64,000 nt of DNA from Verrucomicrobium sp. BvORR034 (lineage in GTDB: Bacteria > Verrucomicrobiota > Verrucomicrobiia > Verrucomicrobiales > Verrucomicrobiaceae). The first letter of the stretch is position 1. Each line of letters opens with the position of its first letter. The stretch spans positions 36,428-100,427 of the forward strand of contig NZ_BATQ01000007.1 in the NCBI RefSeq assembly GCF_000739635.1. Reading direction: 5' to 3'. A program made the translations under genes and the position numbers. Below the pieces are notes generated by a model, which did not search any database, was not told the origin of the DNA, and was given only the letters and a program-made list of their open reading frames with translations. This document shows, in pieces, positions 35,773 to 45,112 of the stretch.

Positions 35773-36543
35773 ATGGAAGGCAGGCAGGGCGGATTCCCCA
35801 CCACAGAATGGACAGCCGTGGTCAAGGCAGCGTGCACCGGGGACACCCAGGTGCGGCGGCAGGCTCTGGACGGCCTGTGCCGGGACTACTGGATGCCCCT
35901 CTACGCCTTTGCCCGGCGTATGGGGCATGACCAGCATGATGCCCAGGACCTCACGCAGGGCTTCTTTGCCTATCTGCTGGGGAAGGACCTGCTCACCTCA
36001 GCCAACCGCGAACTGGGCACGCTGCGCACCTTTTTGCTGAAGACCTTTCAGCGCCACATCGGCGACGTGCTGGATCGCGAGCGCGCCCTGAAGCGCGGCG
36101 GCGGGCGGGAGTTCATCTCGCTGAATGTGAACCTGCAGGAGGTGGAGACCCTTCTGAGCGAGGCAGGCACCGCGACCTCCGGTCACACGCCCGAGGCGCT
36201 CTACGACCAGGCCTGGGCCCACGCCATGCTGCGGGCCGCCGTGCTGCATCTGGCGGATCTGGAGACCCTGGCGGGGCGGGGGCGGCAGTTCCAGGTGCTG
36301 GAGGGCTGCCTGAATCCCGACGCCACGGATTCGAGGAGTGCACAGGAAGCCGGCGCCCTCCTGCAGATGTCTGAGGAGGCGGTGCGCCAGACCGTGAGCC
36401 GCCTGCGCAAGAAATTCCGCCAATGTCTCCGCGACCGCATCGCCGCCACCCTGCAGGACCCAGATGACGCGCGCATCGATGAGGAACTGCACGCGCTCAA
36501 AGCGGGCCTGCGCAGCCGCAGCGCCTCGTCAGCCGCGGGCTGA
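35773..36543 (+). CDS. ECF-type RNA polymerase sigma factor of the kinase-linked type
   Basis: A 256-residue sigma-70 family protein. The start (GGFPTTEWTAVVKA), the region-2 core (LCRDYWMPLYAFARRMGHDQHDAQDLTQGFF) and the helix-turn-helix of region 4 (ALLQMSEEAVRQTVSRLRKKFRQCL) fit the large ECF sigma factors of Planctomycetes and Verrucomicrobia that are encoded next to Ser/Thr kinases. It directs RNA polymerase to an unknown regulon. No zinc-type anti-sigma factor is nearby; the kinase gene starting 87 bp downstream is the likely partner, perhaps controlling the sigma factor by phosphorylation. ATG at 35773 begins the conserved region, while the upstream frame is repeat DNA. Confidence 0.9.
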   Translation: MEGRQGGFPTTEWTAVVKAACTGDTQVRRQALDGLCRDYWMPLYAFARRMGHDQHDAQDLTQGFFAYLLGKDLLTSANRELGTLRTFLLKTFQRHIGDVLDRERALKRGGGREFISLNVNLQEVETLLSEAGTATSGHTPEALYDQAWAHAMLRAAVLHLADLETLAGRGRQFQVLEGCLNPDATDSRSAQEAGALLQMSEEAVRQTVSRLRKKFRQCLRDRIAATLQDPDDARIDEELHALKAGLRSRSASSAAG

Positions 36544-36630
36544 TGAAGTTTTTTGCCAGAGCCGCCTGCACTCGTCAGATGCGGACAGCCTCATCGCGTG
36601 CATGGTAGCAGGCAGCAGACAGATCCGATC

Positions 36631-39297
36631 ATGGCCGAGATCCCTCCATCCGACCCCAATGACGCCCCCGTCCGGCTGCCGGGCCTGGGGTTGTTGGAGC
36701 TCGGCTTCCTCACCGATGGGGCGGGGGAGCCCTCACCCGACGCCCTGCCTGGCGAACGGGCAGGGGATGTGATCGGCCGCTACAAGCTGGTGGAACAACT
36801 CGGCGAGGGCGGCTTTGGCCACGTGTGGAAGGCAGAGCAGACCCGCCCCTTCCACCGCACGCTCGCGCTCAAGCTCATCAAGCCCGGCATGGACAGCCGG
36901 GAGATCCTCGTGCGCTTCGCCGGGGAGCGGCAGGCCCTGGCCCGCATGGATCACCCGAACATCGCGACCGTGCTGGACGCAGGCACCACCCTCACCGGCC
37001 GGCCCTACTTTGTGATGGAGTTCGTCAACGGCGTGCCCATCACCTGCTACTGCGAAGATCGCGCGCTGGGCCTTATCGAGCGGTTGCGGCTCTTCATCGC
37101 CGTATGCGGTGCCGTCCAGCACGCCCATCAGAAGGCGGTGCTGCACCGCGATCTGAAGCCCTCCAACATCCTCGTGGCCGAGGTGGACGGCCGGCCCGTG
37201 CCCAAGGTCATCGACTTCGGCATCGCCAAGGCGCTCGGTGCCGCCACAGAGGAGACCCTGGGCGCCGCCCACCTGGGTAGTCTCCTCTACACCCAGAGCG
37301 GCACCATCATCGGCACCCCGCAGTACATGAGCCCGGAGCAGGCCGGGAGCGTGGCGGATGTGGACACCCGCAGTGATGTGTACTCCCTGGGCGTGATCCT
37401 CTGCGAGCTCCTCACCGGGTGCAGCCCCTTCCCCGGCCGCCCCACCGGGCTCACAGACACCCTCCGCTGGATCCGCGAGACGGAGGCGGTGCGCCCCAGC
37501 CAGCTCGCGCTGGATCCCGCATTGGGCTCCTCGAACTCCGGTCAATCCGATCCGGCCCGCCTCTCGCGCCTCCTCAGAGGAGATCTGGACTGGATCGTCC
37601 TCAAGGCACTGGACAAGGACCGCGCCCGCCGCTACGAGACCGCCGCCGCCCTCGCGGAGGACGTGCAGCGTCATCTGGACCAGCTCCCCGTCCGCGCCGC
37701 CGCCCCCACCTGGCAGTACCAGATGGGCAAGTTCACCCGCCGGCACCGCGCCGCCTTGATTTCCTCGACCCTCATCGCCGCGGCCCTCCTGGCCGGCACC
37801 GCCGCCAGCCTCTGGCAGGCCGCCCGCGCCGAGGAGAGCCGGGCCGAGGCCGAGGCCAATTTCCAGCGGGCGCGCAGCGCGGTGGATCACTACCTGAATG
37901 AGGTGACGGATCACGCCCGGCTCAAGGAGGCAGACTTCACCGATCTGCAGCGGAACCTTCTGGAGACCGCGCTGCCCTTCTATCTGGAGATGAGCAAGTC
38001 GCCCAAGGGAGACGCCCGGCTCGACAGCAACCGGGCCGCGGCGCTATGGCGGCTGGGCACCATCTACCAGAGGATCGGCGAGCTGGAGAAGGCCGAGCCC
38101 TTCATCCTGGAAGCCATCGAGATCGAGACCAACCGCTTAAAACAGCGGCCCCATGACGCCGTCCTGCAGTCAGGTCTGGCCCTCCGGTACGGCACCCTGG
38201 GGGTTATCAGAGAAATGCGCGGGCGCTTTGAGGAATCCATCGCCGACCAGATCAAGGCAGAGGAGTTCTATGAAATGCTCCTGCGCAAGACTCCCGACCA
38301 CCCGGCCTACTTGAATGGCCTGTGCGTCGTCCTGGGCAATCGGACGAACGCCCTCCTCTTCATGGGCCGCCATGTGGAAGGCGTGCCCCTGATGCTCAGG
38401 GCCGTCGACATCGCGGAAGACCTTGCCACCCGCTTTCCCAACAACCCCAAGTACCGCCTGCAGCTCGCGGTTTGCCAGACCCGCCTGGGCGCCACCTATC
38501 ACAACCTGAACCGGAACCAGGAGGCAGAGCCCCTGTTCCGGAGGTCCGTGGTGTTGCTGCAGGACGTCATGCGGACAGAGCCTGTCAATCGCGAGGGTCA
38601 GCGCCAGCTCGCCGCCAGCGTGTATCATCTGGGCGTCACCCTCTGCATGCTGGACCGCGTGGAGGAGGGCATCACCCAGATCCGCCGCTCCGTCGGCCTC
38701 CAGCAGAAGCTGTGTGATGACTTCCCCTCCGTCGCGAAGTACCGGGAAAACCAGGTCATCCGCCTGGAGTACCTGGCAGACATGTTGGAACGCGTGGGTC
38801 AGGACGAGGAGGCCTTCCGGTTGGCCGGGCAGGCGGGATGGATGCTCGTGGACCTCAACTCCCGCTTCCCCAAGACGCCGCAGTACCGGGAGCTCGGTGC
38901 CTCTGTGGAGGAGGTGCTGAACAAGCTGCACAAAAAGGGGAAAGCGACCTCGCTGGTTAAAGGAAACGCCCTCATGCTGCCCGCGACACCTGGCACCGGC
39001 CCTCTGCGGCAGCCCACCAAGTTCAAGTTCGACTACCACGGCACCGACCCCGGGCCGCGCATCTGGACCAAGACACCAGATGGCTGGACGGAAACCCAGC
39101 CTTCCGGCGTGCAGAACCGCTATCTCATCGTCGGTCCCAACAAGGTGGAGGGCGTGTCCGGCGTGGAGATCCGGCGCGACGGCGTGAACAACCTGCGCCT
39201 CTTCATCCCGGACATGAACATCATGCAGACCCCCTGCCTCTGGATGCATACAGAAGGCGTCTGGCAGATCATCGGCGGCATCACGGGGATGGAGTAG
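36631..39297 (+). CDS. Membrane Ser/Thr protein kinase with TPR domain and novel C-terminus
   Basis: An 888-residue kinase. Motifs are intact: glycine loop [12 protein letters not shown] (57-68), Lys81 (LALKLIKP), HRDLKPSN (Asp174), DFG (Asp196 region) and [10 protein letters not shown]. One membrane segment follows the kinase domain ([21 protein letters not shown], about 373-393). The extracytoplasmic part has TPR-like helical repeats ([20 protein letters not shown] and later units). The last 90 residues form a separate beta-rich domain ([12 protein letters not shown] ... [13 protein letters not shown] ... [10 protein letters not shown]) that I cannot assign. With the sigma factor 87 bp upstream it probably forms a signalling pair in which the outer domain senses a signal. 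Confidence 0.92.
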   Translation: MAEIPPSDPNDAPVRLPGLGLLELGFLTDGAGEPSPDALPGERAGDVIGRYKLVEQLGEGGFGHVWKAEQTRPFHRTLALKLIKPGMDSREILVRFAGERQALARMDHPNIATVLDAGTTLTGRPYFVMEFVNGVPITCYCEDRALGLIERLRLFIAVCGAVQHAHQKAVLHRDLKPSNILVAEVDGRPVPKVIDFGIAKALGAATEETLGAAHLGSLLYTQSGTIIGTPQYMSPEQAGSVADVDTRSDVYSLGVILCELLTGCSPFPGRPTGLTDTLRWIRETEAVRPSQLALDPALGSSNSGQSDPARLSRLLRGDLDWIVLKALDKDRARRYETAAALAEDVQRHLDQLPVRAAAPTWQYQMGKFTRRHRAALISSTLIAAALLAGTAASLWQAARAEESRAEAEANFQRARSAVDHYLNEVTDHARLKEADFTDLQRNLLETALPFYLEMSKSPKGDARLDSNRAAALWRLGTIYQRIGELEKAEPFILEAIEIETNRLKQRPHDAVLQSGLALRYGTLGVIREMRGRFEESIADQIKAEEFYEMLLRKTPDHPAYLNGLCVVLGNRTNALLFMGRHVEGVPLMLRAVDIAEDLATRFPNNPKYRLQLAVCQTRLGATYHNLNRNQEAEPLFRRSVVLLQDVMRTEPVNREGQRQLAASVYHLGVTLCMLDRVEEGITQIRRSVGLQQKLCDDFPSVAKYRENQVIRLEYLADMLERVGQDEEAFRLAGQAGWMLVDLNSRFPKTPQYRELGASVEEVLNKLHKKGKATSLVKGNALMLPATPGTGPLRQPTKFKFDYHGTDPGPRIWTKTPDGWTETQPSGVQNRYLIVGPNKVEGVSGVEIRRDGVNNLRLFIPDMNIMQTPCLWMHTEGVWQIIGGITGME

Positions 39298-39471
39298 CAG
39301 AGGAAAAAAGATTCCGGGAAATCTCTGTCACGTCACAGGCGGGTTTCCCAAGGAAGCAGTTGAACCCGGCCGAAGACAGGGCGGGGGCGCATTGGGCATC
39401 GGCATCGCCGTGCCCGGTCCCTGCCTGCCCATCTGTCGTCCGCGGCACTCACACCTCCATCATCCACCGCA

Positions 39472-40215
39472 ATGAAACACCTCCTGTCTGCCATGCTGAC
39501 CGCCACCGCCATCACCTTCACCCCGGCCGTCATGAGCTGCGACGTGAAGCTCAACAACGACCCCAAGCTGGCCAAGTCCCCCAGCCTGAAGATCACCGGC
39601 GCCACCGTGGAGCACCTCAAGGACCTGGACCTCATGGTCTTCAGCATGAACCTGGAAGGGCCCGCCGGGGACACCGTGCCCAAGAAGGCCGGCCAGCTCG
39701 ACGGCGCACCCGTGCTGGCCTATGTATTTCCTACCACCCTGAAGGCGTCAGATGTCGGCATGGGCAAGGCCGAGGGCATCGTCGCCCTCGCCATCACCTC
39801 GCACCCGGACTTTGATGACACACCCCTCTGGGATGAGAACGCCAACGGCCGCTATGATGATGACAAGGTCATCTACCACACCCACTGGGCCCTCCTGACC
39901 AAGGACGACCGCGTTCCCGGCGGACTGTCCGTGAAGGAGTTCAAGAAAGAAGACAAGACCGTGGTTCTGCCCCCCACCAACTGCGGCATGCCCATGTACC
40001 TCGATGCCGCCGGTCATCCCGTGGTCACCAAGGGCAACACCATCCGCGCCATCGTGCCCGCCTACTACTTGAGAAACAAGACCGAGTTCAAGTTCGACGC
40101 CGTCACCTGCTACATGCAGGTGAACACCTCCTGCATGGCCAAGCCCATGCTCGGCGTGTATGAAGTGTACTCCGTCGCCTCCAAAGATCTCAGCCTGCCC
40201 TACAAGACCAAGTAA
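39472..40215 (+). CDS. Exported hypothetical protein with an Asp-rich loop
   Basis: A 247-residue protein with a signal peptide (LLSAMLTATAITFTPAVMS) and a Cys directly after it (SCDV), which could be a lipobox-like site, though the spacing is not classical. The mature domain contains DENANGRYDDDK, which resembles a calcium-binding loop of the dockerin/EF-hand type, and a Cys pair region (TNCGMPM, VTCYMQVNTSCM) that could form disulphides. I recognise no named family. It follows the kinase gene by 174 bp on the same strand and could be an output or ligand of that system, but nothing in the sequence shows this. A hairpin at 40241-40268 may end its transcript. Confidence 0.75.
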   Translation: MKHLLSAMLTATAITFTPAVMSCDVKLNNDPKLAKSPSLKITGATVEHLKDLDLMVFSMNLEGPAGDTVPKKAGQLDGAPVLAYVFPTTLKASDVGMGKAEGIVALAITSHPDFDDTPLWDENANGRYDDDKVIYHTHWALLTKDDRVPGGLSVKEFKKEDKTVVLPPTNCGMPMYLDAAGHPVVTKGNTIRAIVPAYYLRNKTEFKFDAVTCYMQVNTSCMAKPMLGVYEVYSVASKDLSLPYKTK

Positions 40216-40240
40216 GCAGCAGCGCTGCGCTGCGCCCCGG

Positions 40241-40268
40241 GCCTGCGATGCGTTTGGGCATCGCAGGC
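40241..40268 (+). terminator. Probable transcription terminator hairpin
   Basis: GCCTGCGATGC pairs perfectly with GCATCGCAGGC across GTTTGG, 25 bp after the stop codon of the exported-protein gene. The following bases are TCTGTTG, so the T-tract is weak. Confidence 0.5.
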
Positions 40269-40386
40269 TCTGTTGCGCAGAAGAGAACCCCCGCCATCCG
40301 CCGGAGCCCACCGCCCATCCAGCCTGCCTGCGCCGACAACTGGCCCAGCACAATCCCTTCTGCCCAAGCCTCATCAACACCGGCTG

Positions 40387-40564
40387 TAGTTGTCGACGTG
40401 AGGAGGCACAAATTTTCCCGTCTATCACCCAGCGGCCGGAAGCGGGACCAAGGAGCCGAGGTGTCCGCTGGAACAGGCGGGACCAAAGCCAAGGGCAACC
40501 GGGCATCTCCTGCGAGATTCACGCAGCAGACGCTTCAGCTAGTGCCTCCTCACGTCGACAACTA
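40387..40564. repeat. 178-bp element with perfect 23-bp terminal inverted repeats
   Basis: The left end (40387-40409) contains GTCGACGTGAGGAGGCAC and the right end (40542-40564) is its exact reverse complement extended to 23 bp. There is no coding capacity. Related arms occur at 59882-59920 and 60031-60066, so it is part of a dispersed family. No obvious target duplication was seen. Confidence 0.75.
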
Positions 40565-40889
40565 CGACCGCCTCTGGAGATCATCAGGCAGAGGGAAAAG
40601 CACCAGAGCCATTGGAACTTGAGGCAAGCTGAAGGAGAACATGCTGGGCAGGCGGGATGTACATCGCGCAGGCGAAAGCGGCGCTTAGCCCATGCGGCAA
40701 ACTAAAGTTTGAACTACGAAGAGCTTCCAACAGCCCTCTGCGCTGGGGCTTTGTTGGTGGTTCGAACTTCAGGGTTGTTTCAGTGCACTGCAGATGGCCC
40801 GAGCAGACTGAAGTCTGTACTCCATACAGCTTCCAGATCCCCACACTTCAAGTCTTCTGTCTTTCGTCTTCCAGTCTTTGGTCTCCCTC

Positions 40890-42488
40890 TCAATGCGCTC
40901 CTGCTTGTGCTGGACCGGTGGCCTTGCGAGTCAGGAAGATCAGCGGGATCATCGCGAAGAGCAGCAGTGAGGCGACGTGGAAGCTGTCGTTGTAGGCCAT
41001 GATGTAGGCCTGCTTGCGCACACCCAGATCCAGCAGCCCTAGGGCGCGGGATTGAGCGGTCACGGCGTCCAGTCCCTGGTTCATGAAATTTTGCGCCATG
41101 GCGGTGAGCCGCTCATTGGTGAGTGGATTGTAGGCGCTGATGGCCTCGCCCAGGTGATGGGAGTGGAAGTGCTCGCGGTTTGTGAGCAGGGCGGAGAGCA
41201 GGGCGATGCCGATGGATCCGCCGAGGTTGCGCAGCATGTTGAACAGGCCGGAGGCGCTGGCAGCTTGTTCGGACTCGATGCCGCCCGTGGTGATGAGGGA
41301 GAGCGGCACGATGGTGCAGGTCAGGCCGATGGCGCGGATGATCTGCGGCAGGACGAGCTGGTCATGGCCGGTGTCGGCACTCATGCCGCTCATGAGCAGG
41401 GCGCTGAGGCCGAACATGCCGAGCCCGAAGGCCACCACGACGCGCTTGTCCACCCACTGCATGATCTTGGGGATGAAAGGCATGACCACGAGCTGGGGCA
41501 GGCCCACCCACATGAGGGTGCGTCCGATTTCCAGGGCGTTATACCCTTGAATCTGGGCCAGGTACAGCGGCAGCAGGTACATCATGCCGTACAGGCAGAG
41601 GCCCACCACGAGGTTCACGATGCAGCCGAGGAGGAAGTTGCGGCGGGAAAAGAGACTGAGGTTGACTGCCGGGGTGCGCTTCCGCTTTGTCAGAGAGAGG
41701 ATCACAAACACCGGGAGCGTGATGGCGGCAATGATGGCCAGGGTGGTGATGAACTCAGACCCGAACCAGTCCTCGCGAGTGCCTTCTTCCAGAAACACCG
41801 TCAGGGAACCCAGGCCCACGGCCATGAAGGCGATGCCCCACCAGTCACCTTTCTTCAGGAGGTCCAGTTTGGCCGGAGTGGAGTTCAGGCCGTAGCCGAT
41901 GGCACTGATAAGGATGATGCCCGGCACCAGGTTGAGGTAGAAGATCCAGGGCCAGGAGTAGTTCTCAGTGATCCAGCCGCCGATGCTCGGCCCGATGGCG
42001 GGTGCAAACATCGCGGAGAGGCCAAAGAGGGCGAAACCCACCGGCTGCTTTTCCGCGGGCAGCATGATCATGACCATGGTGGAGGCCATGGGGATGAGGG
42101 CGCCGCCCGTGAACCCCTGAAAGGCGCGGAAGGCTATCATGCTTTCCAGGTTCCAGGCAAAACCACAGCACATGGAGAAGATGAGGAAGAGCACGCTGTT
42201 CCACATGAGGTAGCGGCGCAACCCGAAGACCTGGGCCAGCCAGCCGCACAGGGGAATGACGATGATCTCCGGCACCAGGTAGGCGATGGAGATCCAGGAG
42301 CCCTCATCCAGCGTGGCTCCGATGCCGCCTGTGATGTTTTGCAGGGAGGAGTTGGAGATCTGGATGTCGAGCACCGCCATGAACGCGCCGAGCAGGGCGC
42401 CCAACACAGCAATCCAGTTGCGCAGTGACGTCCCGGGGTTCGTGGAGTCACGCGAGCCTGTCAGGGGCAGGGAGGCGGTCGCGTTCAT
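40890..42488 (-). CDS. DHA2-family drug:H+ antiporter (EmrB/QacA type)
   Basis: A 532-residue major facilitator with the 14-helix DHA2 pattern. The first helix carries LGAFMAVLDIQISNSSLQNI, the family motif D1-like. The motif A region GWLAQVFGLRRYLMWN and motif C AMFAPAIGPSIGGWITENYSW are intact. Working with the membrane-fusion protein encoded 68 bp upstream, it should export toxic compounds through a tripartite system; an outer-membrane factor is not encoded here. Substrates cannot be predicted. The gene is probably controlled by the divergent LysR-type regulator. Confidence 0.92.
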   Translation of the reverse strand: MNATASLPLTGSRDSTNPGTSLRNWIAVLGALLGAFMAVLDIQISNSSLQNITGGIGATLDEGSWISIAYLVPEIIVIPLCGWLAQVFGLRRYLMWNSVLFLIFSMCCGFAWNLESMIAFRAFQGFTGGALIPMASTMVMIMLPAEKQPVGFALFGLSAMFAPAIGPSIGGWITENYSWPWIFYLNLVPGIILISAIGYGLNSTPAKLDLLKKGDWWGIAFMAVGLGSLTVFLEEGTREDWFGSEFITTLAIIAAITLPVFVILSLTKRKRTPAVNLSLFSRRNFLLGCIVNLVVGLCLYGMMYLLPLYLAQIQGYNALEIGRTLMWVGLPQLVVMPFIPKIMQWVDKRVVVAFGLGMFGLSALLMSGMSADTGHDQLVLPQIIRAIGLTCTIVPLSLITTGGIESEQAASASGLFNMLRNLGGSIGIALLSALLTNREHFHSHHLGEAISAYNPLTNERLTAMAQNFMNQGLDAVTAQSRALGLLDLGVRKQAYIMAYNDSFHVASLLLFAMIPLIFLTRKATGPAQAGAH

Positions 42489-42556
42489 GGAGGGAAGGAG
42501 TTTTCAGGTTCAAGTTTTCAGTATTCAGGATCCGGAGAGGAAGCCAAAGAACTGGT

Positions 42557-43786
42557 TTACTTGACCTTGACGGTGGCGATGGCGGAGAGGCCGGGGGCGA
42601 TGCGGTCCTGATTGGCCTCGGTGTTGGCGTTGTGATCGAAGATGATTTTCACTGGCACGCGCTGGACGATCTTGGTGAAGTTCCCCGTGGCATTGTCAGG
42701 AGGCAGCAGGCTGAACTTGGCACCGGTGCCGGGGGCAAAGCTCTCCACCCGGCCTTCGAAGCGCTGGCCTTTGATGGCGTCGATCTTGATCTCCACAGGC
42801 TGGCCAGCCTTCATGGTGGCGAGCTGGTTTTCCTTGAAGTTGGCCACCAGCCAGTGGTCTGGGGAAACAACCGCCAGCAGGGCCTGACCGGGTTGAATCT
42901 GCTGGCCCACCTGGAGGGTGCGCTTGCCCACCGTGCCAGCGGCGGGCGCCCGCACGATGGTGTAGGAGAGCTGCAGCTCGGCATCGGACACGGCGGCCTG
43001 GGCGTGGTGTTGGCCAGCCTTGGCCACGGCGAGGTTGGCTTCCGCGGTTTTCACTCCGGCTTCACCAGCCTGGCGGGCGGCTTGAGTGGACGCGTGGCTG
43101 GCCTGAGCGGCCACGTAGGCAGCTTTGGTGGCATCGAAGTCCTGGTCGGAGATGGCCTTGCCTGAGAGGTTGCGGAGCTTCTGGGCGCGTTCGAAGTCCA
43201 GCCGGAACTTCTCCAGCTGGGCGGCACTGGCGTTGACCTGGGCTTCCGTCTGGGCGCTGGTCGCCTGCGCCTGGGCGAGAGCGGCCTCCGCCTGGGGTAT
43301 CTGGGCGGCAGCCTGTTCGAGGGCGGTGCGGGCAGACTGCAGCTTCATCTCGTAGTCCCTAGGATCGAGCTGGGCGACGGGCTCTCCGGCTTTGACCTTC
43401 TGGTTGTCCTCCACCAGCACGCTCTGGATGTTGCCCGCCACGCGGCTGCTCACCGGATGCACATCGGCCTCGATGAAGGCGTTGTCGGTTTCCACAAACT
43501 GGGCAGCGTAGTGCAGCCAGAAGCCGACGGTGGTCGCCACCACCAGCAGGATCGGAAGCCCGATCAGGAGGGGCTTGCGGCTGCGGTGGCCGGTGGATTG
43601 AGGCGGCTTGGGCTCCGATTCCGCCGGGGTCGTGGTTTGCGGGGCGGCCGCTCCGTTGTGCTCCACTTCGGGGGCCGGAGAAAAGCCCCGTTTGGGAAGC
43701 TCATTGAGGCTGATGACTCGACTGCTCATAGGAAAGAGTTCTGGGGTTGCACCCGGAATCTCCTTCACCGCCGTACCTGTGGACAT
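42557..43786 (-). CDS. HlyD/EmrA-type membrane fusion protein
   Basis: A 409-residue periplasmic adaptor. After a Pro-rich cytoplasmic start comes one membrane anchor (LLIGLPILLVVATTVGFWLHY, residues 73-93), then the biotinyl-lipoyl-like half (VSSRVAGNIQSVLVEDNQKVKAGEPVA), a long Ala/Gln-rich coiled-coil hairpin (about 145-265) and the second lipoyl half (IVRAPAAGTVGKRTLQVGQQI), ending in beta-barrel strands. This is the EmrA order. It connects the DHA2 pump encoded downstream to an outer-membrane channel. It is divergent from the LysR gene with 47 bp between starts. Confidence 0.92.
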   Translation of the reverse strand: MSTGTAVKEIPGATPELFPMSSRVISLNELPKRGFSPAPEVEHNGAAAPQTTTPAESEPKPPQSTGHRSRKPLLIGLPILLVVATTVGFWLHYAAQFVETDNAFIEADVHPVSSRVAGNIQSVLVEDNQKVKAGEPVAQLDPRDYEMKLQSARTALEQAAAQIPQAEAALAQAQATSAQTEAQVNASAAQLEKFRLDFERAQKLRNLSGKAISDQDFDATKAAYVAAQASHASTQAARQAGEAGVKTAEANLAVAKAGQHHAQAAVSDAELQLSYTIVRAPAAGTVGKRTLQVGQQIQPGQALLAVVSPDHWLVANFKENQLATMKAGQPVEIKIDAIKGQRFEGRVESFAPGTGAKFSLLPPDNATGNFTKIVQRVPVKIIFDHNANTEANQDRIAPGLSAIATVKVK

Positions 43787-43807
43787 GACTTGTTTCCTTT
43801 GCGCGTG

Positions 43808-43822
43808 ATAGGAAAAACCTAT
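43808..43822. promoter_or_regulatory. Probable LysR-type operator between emrA-like and lysR genes
   Basis: ATAGG-AAAAA-CCTAT is a perfect inverted repeat in the 47-bp divergent intergenic region and contains the T-N11-A pattern (43809 to 43821) expected of LysR-type binding sites. It lies 12-26 bp before the regulator's ATG, suiting autoregulation plus control of the efflux genes. Confidence 0.6.
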
Positions 43823-43833
43823 AAGCTCATTCT

Positions 43834-44775
43834 ATGGAACTCCGGCATTTGCGTTACTTCGTCGCAGTGGCGGAAGCCCTGAGTTTCAGTCGGGCGGCCA
43901 CGCGTCTGAGGCTGGCTCAGCCCTCTCTGAGTGCGCAAATCCGCAGCCTGGAGGATGATCTGGGCCTGCAACTGCTGGAGCGTGACCGGAATCGCGTGGC
44001 GTTGACGGATGCCGGAGCGGTGTTCCTCAAAGAAGCCCGGCAGGTGCTGGCGCGGGCGGACAAGGCGGTGGCGCGGGCGAGGGAGGCTGCCGAAGGGAAA
44101 ACCGGGGAACTCCGGGTCGCCTCCATGGGGCCGCTGACGTTCAACTTCCTCCCAGCCTGTCTGACGCGGCTGCATGCGGAACTGCCGGCCGCCAAGGTCA
44201 ATATCACGGAGATGTCCGCCTCGGATCAGCTCACCCAAGTGACTTCAGGGCGGGTGCATCTCGGCTTTGTGCCCGCTCCGTTTCCGAGCCTGGGAGCGGG
44301 AAAGAAGCTCGCGGCCCAGCTGATCTTGAAAAGCCCCCTGGCCATCGTGATTTCCACGGGGCACCCGCTCGCATCGCAGAAGAGCATCCGGCTCAATGCG
44401 CTGGAGGATGAGACTTTTGTGCCCATCACGATGTTCGGCACAGACGCCCAGCGGATCTGGAGCCAGGAAGTCTGCCGGAAGTCAGGCTTCCTCCCGCGCT
44501 TCGGACCGGCAGCATCCAGTCCGGACAATCTGGTCACCCTGGTGGCAGCTGGCAGCGGAGTGGCCTTGATCCCGAAGATCGCCGAACGCATGAGTTCGCC
44601 GGGATGCATCACCGTGCCCGTCGCAGACCGGGGTCTGCGTTATGAGTTGTATGCGCTGTACGATGACCGGTTTCCCTCCGTGTTGCGGGACCGGTTCCTC
44701 GCTATCGTCACGGATGAAGCGGTGAAGGTGCAGGCCATCCTTGAGAGCAACGGAAGCGTGACGGGTTCGCACTAG
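43834..44775 (+). CDS. LysR-family transcriptional regulator
   Basis: A 313-residue LTTR of standard length. The N-terminal winged HTH is canonical (MELRHLRYFVAVAEALSFSRAATRLRLAQPSLSAQIRSLEDDLGLQLLERDR), followed by the linker helix and a two-lobed effector-binding domain (GELRVASMG ... LGFVPAPF ... NLVTLVAAGSGVALIPKI). It is divergent from the EmrAB-type genes with a T-N11-A palindrome between them, so it probably activates the pump in response to a small-molecule substrate; that assignment is inferred from position. Confidence 0.93.
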   Translation: MELRHLRYFVAVAEALSFSRAATRLRLAQPSLSAQIRSLEDDLGLQLLERDRNRVALTDAGAVFLKEARQVLARADKAVARAREAAEGKTGELRVASMGPLTFNFLPACLTRLHAELPAAKVNITEMSASDQLTQVTSGRVHLGFVPAPFPSLGAGKKLAAQLILKSPLAIVISTGHPLASQKSIRLNALEDETFVPITMFGTDAQRIWSQEVCRKSGFLPRFGPAASSPDNLVTLVAAGSGVALIPKIAERMSSPGCITVPVADRGLRYELYALYDDRFPSVLRDRFLAIVTDEAVKVQAILESNGSVTGSH

Positions 44776-45112
44776 GGATTGGTTTTTGAGTGGCGGCGTG
44801 CGGACGTAGTCCGACGGTCCCCAGTCTCCAACCGGTTGTGGGAGCGGAGGGAGGCAGCGTGTTGGGCGTTTGGACGTGCTGAGGTCTGCGGTGTCAGGGG
44901 TGGGGTTGGGCGTGCAAAGGCCTTTGGAGGTTCTGCTTCTGACCTCGCGGACGAATACCCTGGGTTGTAGGGCGACCGCATCGGTTGCCTCATCAGGGCC
45001 GAGCGCGGCAACCCCGACGCGTCTGAGGCGGAGCAAAGTAGTCACAGTCGCGCTGCCCACGTCCTGACCGCCAGTCCCGCATGCGGGACCAGCACTACTT
45101 TGTCTGACCACC
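44776..45112. repeat. Intergenic spacer: degenerate repeat modules
   Basis: No supported gene. A degenerate GTAGTCCGACGG hairpin module occurs at about 44806-44845, the GGCGACCGCATCGGTTGCC hairpin at about 44970-44990, and a GTCCCGCATGCGGGAC palindrome at 45074-45089 immediately past the 3' end of the minus-strand uvrA-like gene, where it may act as a terminator. Confidence 0.7.

Larger units (their letters stand above)
40216..40889. repeat. Intergenic spacer: terminator hairpin, TIR element and two covarying palindromes
   Basis: No supported gene. The stem GCCTGCGATGC/GCATCGCAGGC (40241-40268) probably terminates the upstream transcript. A 178-bp element with perfect 23-bp inverted ends lies at 40387-40564. 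Two related palindromes, CAAACTAAAGTTTG (40698-40711) and CAGACTGAAGTCTG (40804-40817), differ by A/T versus G/C pairs at matching stem positions. An inverted AGAC module (40845-40889) abuts the 3' end of the efflux gene. Confidence 0.75.

Noticed and set aside
41052..42428. A 458-codon plus-strand open frame opposite the EmrB-like gene
   Set aside because: It is His/Asp/Gln-rich, as expected from the antisense of hydrophobic membrane codons; the minus-strand transporter is unambiguous.
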